DNA of 64,000 bases from an uncultured Oscillospiraceae bacterium (GTDB lineage Bacteria > Bacillota > Clostridia > Oscillospirales > Oscillospiraceae), in NCBI GenBank assembly GCA_950075865.1, contig CATMVA010000002.1:75598-139597 (forward strand). The letters are read 5' to 3'. The translations under genes were made by a program, and so were the position numbers. Positions 39,101 to 51,100 of the stretch are shown piece by piece. Each line of letters starts with the position of its first letter. The stretch's first letter is position 1. The notes under the pieces were generated by a model, which made no database searches, had not been told where the DNA came from, and saw nothing but the letters and a program-made list of their open reading frames with translations.

Positions 39101-42100
39101 CGGTCTCATCCATGACCCGGACAGGTCTGGCCGCAAAGTCCTTCATCTGTGTGATTTCATCTTCCCCATCCAGGTACCAGTCAGAGGCACCCAGCTGGCT
39201 GTCGGCGTTAGAGCCCCAGGTGTAGGCTTCCTTCTCCACAGTGATCAGGGCAAAGTTGTGGCCATGGCCGATGATCCGGTTGACATTGTAGATCTCGGCG
39301 CTGGGCACCACGGTACCGTCATTCTCCACCGCGTAGCTGCAGTTCACCCGGGTGAGCTCGGTGCTGAACTGATGATAGGCGTCGGGCATAATACCGGAGC
39401 CCAGCTGACCATCCTCGTTGGAGCCCACGGTCCAGATGGTGCCGTTGGTCAGCAGCACGGCCGAGGTGCCCGAGTTGGCCGCCACATCCATGACGTTGTC
39501 CAGCATACCGCCGGTAAAGCCCCTCATGGTCATGGGATCGAAGTAGGCGCCTGTGTTGCCGGTGTAGCCGCGGCCCAACTGGCCGTAAGTGTTGTCGCCC
39601 CAGGCGTACACCACGCCGGTCTCGGTAACGGCCAGTGCGTGGGTAGCGCCGGCGGCCACGGCGATGAACTTGGCGGTGGGATCGGGGAAGACCACCTTCA
39701 CAGGGTACTCGCTGTAAGCCATAACATTGGGATCATAGCCCAACTGGCCATAGGTGTTGTCGCCCCAGGCGTACACCACGCCGTTCTTGTCCACGGCCAG
39801 GGTGAAGCTGTCGCCCGAAGAAATGCGGAGAATGTCCTTGAACTCCTTGAGCTCGTAACTGCTGCCCACGAACTCCTTGTAGTGGGACAGTTGGACGGGC
39901 GCGGTCAGCAGACTTTGCTGGCTGCCGGTGCCCAGCTTGCCCACGCCGATGGCATTGCCCTCGGCATCCCGGAAGGTGTTGTCGCCCCAGGCCCAGACGG
40001 TGCCGTTCTTCTTCAGGGCGGTGGAGTGATACTCTCCCAGGGACAGCTGCGGGTAGGTCACACCGTCGGTGACGATGACCCGGGCGAAGGTGGCCTGACC
40101 GGTAATGGAGTTCTGGGCCACTACCTTGGTCTCGCCCTCGCGGAAGGCCAGGACCACGGCGTGCTTCGGGTTGTTCTCATCAGCGGTGACCGTGGCGACG
40201 GAGGGATCCAGGGACTTCCAGGTGAAGCTGTCGGTCACGGCGGTAGCCGAGCCGTAGACCATCAGCAGGCTGTTGGGATAATTCAGGGTCAGGTCGTTCC
40301 GGGGATTCCGGGACAGGTCCAGCGTGAACTGGCGCTGGCTGGCCGAGAACTGGAGAGGCTCAGTGCCGGTAACCACGGGCGCATTGGCGTCGATCCGGGT
40401 GCTGTCGCCCAGCTGGCCCACATCGTTCTTACCCCAGGCGTACACCACGCCGTTATTGGCGTGAGCCAGGATGTGGCCCGAGTTGGAGGTGGGAGACATG
40501 CGCACCACGTTCTTCAGATAGCCCTCACCGGTGCCGCCAGCGTAGACCAGAGTGGGCGTGGCCTGCTCCTTCTCCTCGCCCCGGTTGCCCAGGATGGCGG
40601 AGTCGGTATTCTTACTGACGCCCCACATATACACGTAGCCCTGGTCGTTGATTGCCGCAGCGTAGGCGTTGCCCGTACCGGCGGCCGCATCCTGGTCGTC
40701 GCCGGTGTAGAGGGCGACCACCTCCATGCTGACGGTGGTATCGGCATAGGTCTTGCTCTCAATCCAGGTGGAGATCTCAGCGGCCTTGGCCACCAGCTCC
40801 TCCACCAGAGGCCGCAGGGTGTTGACAGCCTGCTCGGAATCATAGGTGCCGTTCTTCACGGCAGCCTCAATGAGCTTGATCTGATCATAGAGCTTCTGGG
40901 CATCCCTGCTGGCATCAGTCAGGGCGTCCTTGGTGACCTGATCCTTCAATCCAGCGGTGGAGCGGCCAGTGACATTGCCCGCGCTATCCTTGATGGGCGT
41001 ACCATTGAGCTTCTCATCCAGCCGGTCTCTGGCAGTCCGGGCGGTCTCCCGGGCATTCTCGGCCCGGTTCCGCTCAATGGTCAGGGTCTCCTCCTTCTTG
41101 TGGATCTCCTCCCAAGTCAGGAGAATGCTCTGATTCTCGGGCTGACGGAGGACGGCATTGTAGCTGTCCTGAGCCGTCCGCATGTCGGCCTCGGCGGCCG
41201 TCAGGTCGCTCTGAGCCGCCGTCACGGCCAGCTCGGCATCAGCCAGTTCGCTCACCGCAGTCAGATAGTTCTGGTAAGCGTCCTTCTCGGCCTGGGTGGC
41301 CAGCTCGGTGTCAGGATCGGTGATAGTATCGGGATCAAAGCCCATGTCGCCGCAGATGGCCTTCCGGCTCTGAAGCACCTGTTCCTTCATGTCCCGGTTC
41401 TCCCGGACCTGGGTCAGCTTACCCCGGTATTCGGCCACCCGGTCGGCGGCCGCCTTGTAGGCGTTGATAAAGCCGTCCACGCTGCCGCTCATCAGCTTAT
41501 CATAAGCATCCTTGGCAGCCACATACTCTGCGGTCTGCTGATATGCCTTCAGAGCAGTCTCCGCGCCGTTCACGGTCACAGTGACCACCGTGCCGTCCGA
41601 CATCGTATAGGTGTCGCCGATCCGTCCACTCAGAGCAGCCTCAGCCCCCTTCAGGGCATCCTCAGCCGCGTTCAGCTGGGCCGTCAGGTCAGTGATGGCC
41701 GCAGCCAGCTTGTCGGCAAAGGTCTTTCCGCTCTCCCCGGCTGTGTGAGGATAGGCGTCCTCGGTCAGCTTCAGCAGCCGGTCGAACTCGCCGTCCGAGA
41801 AGTAGCTGTACTCGGTGGGCCGGTACAAGACCGTATCATCGGCCAGGCCCAACTCCTCAGGCAGGGTTGCCATCAGGTTGTTCCGGTTACTCAGACCCAT
41901 CATATAAAGATGCTTGGTCAGCTCCTCACCGCTCTTGAGCTGGTTGAGGGTGGAATCCACCTCGGCCAGAGCCTTGTCGTCGAACTCCATGGTCAGGAAC
42001 ATGGCCTGGGAAGAACCCAGAGAGGCCATGGTCACGCCCTTGAAATAATCCAGCTTGTCGGCCTTCTCCTGCTCGAAGGAGTTCAGGATGGGCTGCTGAT

Positions 42101-45100
42101 AGGTGGCGATGCCGTCGCCGGGCAGCTCTCTGGAGGAGGTCAGACCCTTTCCGGTCTGGCCGGCGGAGTAGATCATGCCGTCGGCGGTGAGGATGTACAT
42201 GTTGTCACCGCTGAAGTAGATCTCCACCGCGTTGTCAATACCAGGCACCTTGGTGGGCCGGATGATAGCGTTGTTGCTGGTGGTGATGGTGTTTCCGGTA
42301 CCCAGCTTCTGGCCCAGGTTGTCGCCCCAGACAAACACACTGCCGTTCTCACTGATGGCGGCGGCGCTGTAGCCATTGGCGTACACCTTGACGATCTTGC
42401 CGGTGTCGGCGTTGCCCAGGTTGTCGCCATCGGTCATGCCATAGACCAGACGCGGGATGGGCTGGTCGTTCTGATAGGTACCTTCGTTATTCAGACCTAG
42501 AGAGCCCTTCTCATAGCGGCCCCAGGCCCAGACGGTGCCGTCACGGCGGACGGCCAGAGCGAAGTTATCGCCCACAGCGATATCCACCGCGTCGTTGATG
42601 ACGCCCATGCTGGTCCGGACGGCCTGATGCTTGGTGAAGCTGGGCTCGCTGTCGGACTGGTTGATTTGGTTGGCACTGTTGGAGCCCCAAGCGTACACGT
42701 CGCCCTGGGCAGTGAGGGCCGCACTGAAGGCCGAGCCGGCGGCCACCTCGGGTGCCACCAGAGGCCGGTCATAGGCGCTGGAGTAAGGCACCACCTCGAC
42801 CTCGGCGATGGCGTAGAGATCATAGGTCTTTTCGTAGACCACAATGACCGCCGTTCCCACGCCCTCGTAATAGAGGTTGCCCTCCTCATCCACCGAGACC
42901 ACATTGGGGTTGGTGGACGCGAAGCGGAAGTCCGGTGTCACGTTGGGCGCGTCGGAGTACACGTTGAACCAGTTGAGCTTGGGCTGGAGTTTGATACCCT
43001 TCGACGTGCCGGTGGCGGCCATCATGACCACCATCCGGTTGGCCGCCGAGAGCTCCTCATTCTCCAGACTCACGTACAGGGAGTGGACCTCGTTGGGCAG
43101 AGCCTTGAAGTCCAGATCAAAGTTCAGCGGATCTTTGCCGATGGTGATGTCGCCCAGCTGGCCATAAGTGTTGTCGCCCCAGGCAAACACACTGCCGTTT
43201 TCGGCGATGGCGGCCGACAGGCCGGAGGCGGAGGCCCGGACAGTGGCGGGATGGCCCTTGTCGCTGTCGGCCCAGACCACGCCGGTCCACCGGCTGGTCT
43301 CGTCGATCATGCCGCTGGCTCCGGTGGTATAAGTGGTGTAGGCCTCGCCGGCCAGGAGCCCGGCAAAGCTGTTAGTCGTCGTGGCGGGACGGGTAGCCGA
43401 GGCGCTGGCCTTCTTGTCGGCCGTGTTGTAGCCGGTGCCCTGCTCGCCCGACTGGTTCTTGCCCTTGACCAGGACAGTATTGTCCTTATTCAGGACCACC
43501 ACGGTGTCGCCGCCAGTGATCTGGCTCACCGTACCGGTGGCCAGCCCGGCCACTGGCCGGAAGACGGCCGCCTGGATGCCCGGGATGCGCTCGTAAACTC
43601 CGCCGTTGGCAGAGAGGGCATAGATGGTGTCAGTGGTCCCGTAGAGGTCCACCATCCGCTCGGTGAGCTGATTGCCCATGCCCGCGTTGTTCAGATAGAA
43701 CTGCTCCAGAGTATAGGCACTGCGGGTCCAGGAGATCTTAGCGCCCTGCTCGGTGAGGGCGTACATATCGTCGGTGGGCTTGTAGTCGGGCACCGTCTGG
43801 TTGTTCTCCACCTTAGTCCCCTGCCTGGTCTGGGTACCGGCGCTGACGTCGCTGATGCCGGCCATCTCCACCAGAACGGGAACGGTGGTGGGCGCATTGC
43901 TTCGGGTGGTGTCCACCGTCACGGGCAAACCGGTCTCGCCCCGGAGGACCTGAGGATCGTTGCCGGTACCCCAGATGAACAGGTCACCCTTTTCGGACAG
44001 GGCCTGAGCGAAGCTGGCCACGCCGTCCATGGTCACGTAGGAGCCGGTGTAGATGTCGGCAAACTTCACATGGTTGCCCTCGTAATCCAAATCGCTCTTC
44101 AGGTCACCCAGGGCGGCCACCGGAGTGGGCCGGGTGACATACTGCTCCTGCACGATGCCGCCGGTGTTGCTGCTGGTGCCGTTGCCCAGCTGGCCGTGGT
44201 TGTTCCGGCCCCAGGTGTAGAGCAGGCCCTCGGTGTCAATGGCCATGGCAAAGTCCACCCCGGCCGCGATCTTGACGATCCTGGCATCCTCATAGTGAGT
44301 GGTCACATTGACGGCTGCCACAGGCACGAGCTTGCCGGTACTGTCCTTATCCAGGTAATCGCCATTCTCGTCCACGGCGTAGAACTTGCCGTCGGTCTCT
44401 TTAATGACGGTGCGGTTCCGGTTATCGGTATAGCCGGTGACCCGGTTGCTGGTGAAGGTGACCTTCTGGGGCTTGGTCTCAAAGCTGTCCACCCCGGCGG
44501 GACCGAGGCCCAGCACGCCGTAGTTATTGCGGCCCCAAGCATAGACCTCGCCGTTGGCCTTCAGCGCCAAGGTGTAGTCCTCACCCACCGAGACCTGGGC
44601 AAAGGCCACATACTCGGTCTTATTGACACCCTCCGACACAAACTCGTTGCGGTAGGTATAGGGGGTCAGGACGCTGACCTTAAAGGCCACAGTCCGGGTA
44701 AGGGTCCCCTTGCTCACGGTGACCAGGATGGTGGTGTTGCCCCGGTTCTGGCCGGCGATCACGCCGCTGCCATCCACCGTAGCCACACTGGGATCCAGGC
44801 TCTGGTAGGTCACAGTGTAACCGTTGGTCCGGGCCCAGGCCAGGTTTCCGGTCTTCTGGCTCTCGGTCATCAGGTTAGCGCCGTCGGAGACCGTGTAGTT
44901 GTTGTACAGGTCAAAGGTTCCGTTGATGCCGGTCACGGCATCGGAGCTGCCGTGCTCACCCAGAGAGATGCGGTTGGTCCTGCCCTCGATGACGAATTGC
45001 TCACCCACCTTGATGGTGGTGTCGAAGCTACCGCCGGTCCGGTAGGTGTTGACGGCATCCTGGGTGCCCACCTGCTCCATGTTGGCAGCACCCATAGCGT

Positions 45101-48100
45101 GCACCGACCCGTCGGTACCCACATAGACAGAGTGGTTACCGCCAGAGGAAGAGGTTGCGGCGAGCACGCCGGCCGTCTCGATCTTATTGTTGGTTCCGGT
45201 ATTGCTGGACATCTGACTGCCCAGCTGCCCCTGGCTGTTCAGGCCCAGGGTGATGAGGGCACCTTCAGTGGTGACCAGAGTCATGGCCGCGCCGCCCGAG
45301 ATCCGGGTCACCCACTCGTTCAGGTTCCGGTTCAGCGGCAGGTTCTGGGTCCTGCTGGTGCTGTTGCCGTAGTCCACGTTGAGCTGGATAGGCGTGGCGA
45401 TCCGGGCATTGCTGCCGGCCAGGTTGCGGAAGGGCCGGCCATTGATGTTGTTGTCGTTCTCACCCCAGCCAAAGAGGTCGCCGGTGGTGTTGTTCACCCG
45501 CACCGAGGTGCCGTTGTTGGCCTGCTCCATCAGGAAGGTGGTAGCCAAGGCATACTGCTTACCGGCGCCCACGGTCAGAGCACGGTTGTTCAGCAACACA
45601 TTGCCCTCGGTCTCGGTGGTGGTCTCCTCGCCGATGCCCATGGCCAGAGTCCGGTTGTCGCCCATAGCCTTGATAGAACCGTTGGCCTGGAGGATGTAGA
45701 CTATGGCGCTGTTGCTGGCCGAGACGCCCGCGGCAAGGTCACCCACCCGGTCAAGGACCACCGGCTCGGCGTACTGGCTGCTCTTGGTGTCATTGGTCAG
45801 CTGGCGGCTCTCGTTGTCGCCCACGCCGTAGACGTTGTTGCTCAGGGTCTTGTACTCGTCCACCCGGCCGTCGTTGTCAGTGTCCAAACGACCATAGTAG
45901 ACGCTCTGGACCATGACAGCGAAGCCATGGGCGTCGTCGGCGCCGCCCACCGCGATATCCACGATATTCTGGATATAGTCGCTGTCGGGGTTGTCGCTGT
46001 TGGCACCCTGACCGCCCTTGAGCACCTGGGTGGCGTAGGTCACCCGCTGGGGAGCGTCCTTGCCCAGACCCAGCTGTCCCTTGTCATTGCGGCCCCAGGC
46101 CCAGACCGTGCCATCGTTCTTCAGAGCGTAGGCAAAGTTGCCGGTGGCGGCCACCTTCCGGACGTTGTTCAGCCCGGTGATGGTGCCGTCCTCGTTGCGC
46201 TGCATGACCTGGACGGGGTAGGAATAGGTGCCGTAGACCTCACCGATACCCAGCTCGCCGTACTCGTTGGAGCCCCAAGTCCAGACCGTACCGTTACCCG
46301 CCAGGGCCACGTTGAAGCTGGAGCCCGAGACCACCTGCGGGAAGCCCACGCTGATACCGTTGGAGGGTTTGCTCTCACCCAGGATATTCCGGTATACGCC
46401 GCCATCCTCGCCCTGGTTATCCAGCTTGGAGGCGCCAGGCCGGACCTCGATCTTCACGCTGGAGACCGAGAGAGGATCCTTGGCCAGGGAGACGATCATA
46501 TAGGTGGTGCCGGCCGACAGGCCCTTGATGGTCGGGAACTTGTCGTCGTGGTAGTCCACCTGGGCGATGTTGTTCCTGGAAATCTTGCTGGTATTCTCCA
46601 CCGCGGACTGGGTGTCATCCCACATGAACCAGGCCAGCTCCTGCTCGGCCATGTTCTCCTCGGTGTTGTTCAGCACGTTGAAAGCCGAGATCTGAGGCTG
46701 GATGGTGTACTGGAAATCCTCCCCCTCGGCGATGGAGATGGTGTAGTCCTCCAGCACGAAGTAGGCCGCGCCCACGCGGACGGGCTCGTCGGTGGAGTTG
46801 CTGGTGGAATCGCCCAGACGGCCGTAGTCGCTGTTCTGACCGTAGCTCCACAGGGAGCCGTCCGACTTCATGACCACCGAGTGGCCGGTCTTGGCCGAGA
46901 CCGAGTTGACCACGGTCACCACGCCCTGGATGTGGTCGCCCGTGTTACCGGCGGTACCAGCAGAGACCATGTTGGGCACGCCGGATACCGGCTTGAGCTC
47001 CACGGGAGCGCCGGTGCCGGGCTTGGTGGGATCCTCGGTCAGGTTGCCGCCCTGGCCCAGTCCGGGCGCCAGCAGATCCTTGATGACGGTCTCGATGATG
47101 AGATTTTCGGTCAGCATGCCGCTGCAGCCGGATGCAGCGCAGGCTGCTCCCGCCGTCCCACTTGTATAGAGGGTGTTACAGGTATTGCAGATATAGGGAT
47201 TCGTGGCATCCGGCCGGGTCACAGAGTAGGACGGGCCCTTGATGCTCTGGTCGGCGTCGGCGTTACCCATGGACCACAGGCTGTTATCCGAGTAAGACAC
47301 CTGGAGGTACTCAGAGATGTCGGCCGACATGGGGAAGGTCAGCGCGCCGGACTTCGGGACCACCTGATCCAGATCGTTGGGATCGGGCTCATAGACCGTG
47401 TAGGTCTGACCCATGGACATCTCGGGCACCACGGTGGGCTGCTGGTGGACATGGATGTCCACAGTGGTCCCGTCGGCCTGGGTCACGGTCTCGGTGATGT
47501 TGCCGTTGGCGTACCGGGTCTCCTCAGTGCCGCCCCAGGTCATGACCTCGCCATCGGTGGTGATGACCACGGCGTTGTAGACGCCGCTGCTCACCGTCAA
47601 GGCCCGGTGGCCGTTGAGAATGGCCCGGTCAGGCTGGGCCTGGCGGGCATAGCTGCCGTAAGCGTAGTTGCGCAGCTCGCCCCAGGTGATGACCTGGCCG
47701 TCGGGCCGCAGGGCCCGGATGTTGGCGGCAATCTTGTCGGGAGCCAGCATGAACACGCCCTGGAGCACGCTGTTGCTGGCGCTCAGGTTTCTGGGCAGGT
47801 TCACATTGGCGTTATTCTTCACCGTGAGCTGCGGATCCACCAGGCCGTTGTAGTTGTCGCCCCAGCCCCAGAGCTCGCCGGTCACGTCCACGGCGAAGGA
47901 GTAGGCCCGGCCCACACGGGAGCCCACGGCCTGGGAGGTGTAGCCGCTGGCGGCGATCTCCACCAGAGGCGCGGCATAGGTATCGGCGCCCGAGCCCAGG
48001 GTGACCTCACCGCTGGGTCCCTTCACCGGGATGGCGTAGAAGGATACGCTGGAGCCGGTGCCCGCGCTGCCCTGGCCCAGCTCGTTCCGGGCATTGGAGC

Positions 48101-51100
48101 CCCAGGCCCAGACCACGCCGTGCTTATCCAGAGCCAGGGTATGGTTGCCGCCGGCCGAGATCTTGATGATGTCACTCAAGGCCACATAGGTGTCGCTCTC
48201 AGCATCATAGGTTCGGACCTGGACAGGGATGCTGGAAGAACGCTGTCCCCTGGAGCCCAGCTGGCCATAAGTGTTGGAGCCCCAAGCCCAGACTGTGCCG
48301 TCACTCTTCAGGGCCACAGAGTGGGCCAGACCCACCGAGATCTCGGGGAACACCACGGTATCGCCGGCCGCGGGGGTGGCCGCCTTGGCGCCCACCACGT
48401 TGAGCTTGAAGAAGCCCTGGTTGCCCATATCGTCAGTGATCACAATGTAGGTAAATCCGGTATCCTTTGCAGTGATCTGCCCGAAGGTAGCACTGGCGGG
48501 GTTGTCATCCACCTCCGCCGCGGCGGGGTTGGTGGAGACGATGGAGAGCTTGCTCAGGTCAGGCTTGTAGGTCTGGGGACCGTAGGCGTTGAAGCCCAGG
48601 TGGCCCAGGATCTCGCTCATGACGATCTGGACCTTGGTGCCCTCCACCACGGCAGTGGACATGGTCACCGAGGACTCCTTGGTCAAAATATTGTCGGTGG
48701 TAATATGTCCGCCGCAGCCGGTTCCGGCGGCACAGGGGTCGCCCACGTTCAGGCTGCCGTCATCGCCGAAGGCGGTACGGCAGGTGTCACACACCAGCCG
48801 ATGGATGTCCTCATCCTTCAGGATGGTGTCATAGAAGATGGTAGCATCCTTTCCGCCCACCTGGATCCGGTCCACCTCCAGATAGGAACCGCCGCCGTTC
48901 TCCAGCACGCTGATAGGTGCGTACTTCTCGGTGAAGGTGCCGTCACCCAGCTGGCCGTAGGTGTTGGTGCCCCAGGTGTAGACCGTGCCGTGCTCGTTGT
49001 CATAGACCATGACCGAATCGCCGTATGCGGCGCCGCCCAGACCCATGATATTGTCGATAATACCCTCGGGCGTGCCGTTGCCGGCCTCACCGGCCTGGAC
49101 AAAGTCGGCCACGTTCCGGCTGGTTCCGATGGTGCCGTTGCCCAACTGACCACGGAGGTTCTGGCCCGCCGCCTTCACGCTCTTGTCCAGATAGCGGACA
49201 TAGCTGGTATCGCCAGCCGAGATCAGGATGGCCACGCTGTCGGTGCTGTCACCGGCGGCCACAGCGGCGGCGATGCCGGTGTCATAGTCGGAGGTGTGGT
49301 TCCCGTCGCTCTCATAAGTCTTGGTAGGCCGCGGATCGGTGCCCACAGGGATGATGGCGTCGTTGAAGGAATCCTGTCCGGCCACCACAGCGGTGGGCTC
49401 CAGTACGTTGCCGTTGGCGTGGTTGCCCAGCTGGCCGTACTGGTTGGCGCCCCAGCCGTGGACCTTGCCGTTCACGTCAATGGTCAGCACGGTGTTGGAG
49501 CTGGCCGACAGGGCAATATAGTTGCTCTCCCCCTCGGCGTAGGTCGGACCCACCACGGCGGCGTTCACAGTGCCGAACTGGCCCTGGTCATAGCCGCCGT
49601 TGGTGCTGGCGTTCTTACCGATGTTCAGCACGTCGCCGCTCCGGGTCAGGATGTGGGTGGTGTTCTGGTCTGCCACGATGTCGTAAGCCTGAGCCCAGGA
49701 AGGCAGGCGGAGCCGCACCGGTCCAACGGTCACATTGGTGCTCTCGTTGGTGGTGTTGGTGATGTCCAGCTTGCCGTAGGCGAAGGAGCCCATGCCGTAG
49801 ACGTTGCCCATGCTGTCCAGCAGCAGGGCGTGGGTCTCGCCGGCGGCGATGTCCACAATCTCAGCTCCGTCAGGCAACACCTTCTCCAGCGGCAGGTTGG
49901 TGGGGCTCTCCAGCCACAGATAGTTGTCGATATAATCGTTCACCGGCTTGAAGCCCAGCTGTCCGTGGGCATTGTCACCCCAAACAAAGACCTTTCCGTC
50001 GGTGGTGAGGGCCAGGGTGAAGGAGGCTCCTACCGCGATTCGGGACACGGTCAGCTCATCCGCATCCAGGGGATCCAGCTTGAAGCTCAGCTTCTTGGGC
50101 GAGGTAGCAGTGATCACAGAGCTGTCCCGGCCAAGGCCCAGACGCCCGTTCTCATTGCTGCCCCAAGTCCAGACCGTACCGTCGTCCCGCAGGACCACCG
50201 AGAACTTGTCGCCCATGGCCACCTGAGGATAAGTGATGCTGGGCGTGTCCCCGGCTTTCTCGGGCAGAGGCATAACATTAAGTTTAAAGAATCCGTAATA
50301 TGTCTCTCCGTCATCAGCCGTGTACTCGGCCACAATGTAGGTCACACCGAAGGTCTTGGCGGTGACCGTCACAGTCTTGCCGTCGGCCGAGATGGCGATG
50401 TCAGCCACCTCGGGATCCAGGGACTTGTAGCTCACCTGGGTGGCGTCGGTGACGATGTTGTTGATGGTGGCGTTGATCAGGTTGAACCCGTCGGCCTTGA
50501 TAAGCTGGAACAGCTCGGCATTCAGGGTCATGGACTCTTCCTTGAGCATGGTGTACTCATAGTCCGTGAGCTTGTTCTCCCCGTTCACGGTCTCCATCAG
50601 ATTCATGGTCAGCAGCTTCTTGTCCACGCCCACCTGGAGAGCCTTGGAGGTGCTCTCCCCGGCCAGGACATTCTTCAGAATGCCCAGCTGGTACTCGCTG
50701 TTGGAGCCCCAGGCCCAAACCGTGCCATCCTTCTTGACGGCCAGGCTGTGCTTGCCGCCGGCGGCCACAGCAAAGACGTTGCTCAACCGGTCGGTGACAA
50801 GGATCTTGCCCTTACAGTCCTTGGTCTTGGTGCACTCGTGATTGGGATTGGCCGCGTCGTTGTACTCCTCAGCGGTGTAGATGGCGCCGCAGACACTGCA
50901 GTTGTAATTCTCCACGCTGTCCTCCACCGTGGTGGGCACAGCGCTGTCCACCGAGGCGTCCTTGCCCCAGGTGTAGACCTTGCCGTCGATGCCCAGTGCG
51001 GTGATGTGGCTGTCCGCGACAGAGACCTCCATGACCTCCACGCCCAGGCTGACCTGGCCGGCGGCCGAGTAACCCTGGTTGGCGGTGACGGCGGAGAGGT

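Noticed and set aside
40740-41860. Independent coiled-coil protein gene (SMC-like) at the helical block
   Set aside because: It is continuous in frame with RCC1 blades on both sides and completes a seven-blade count, so it is an insertion within the giant protein.
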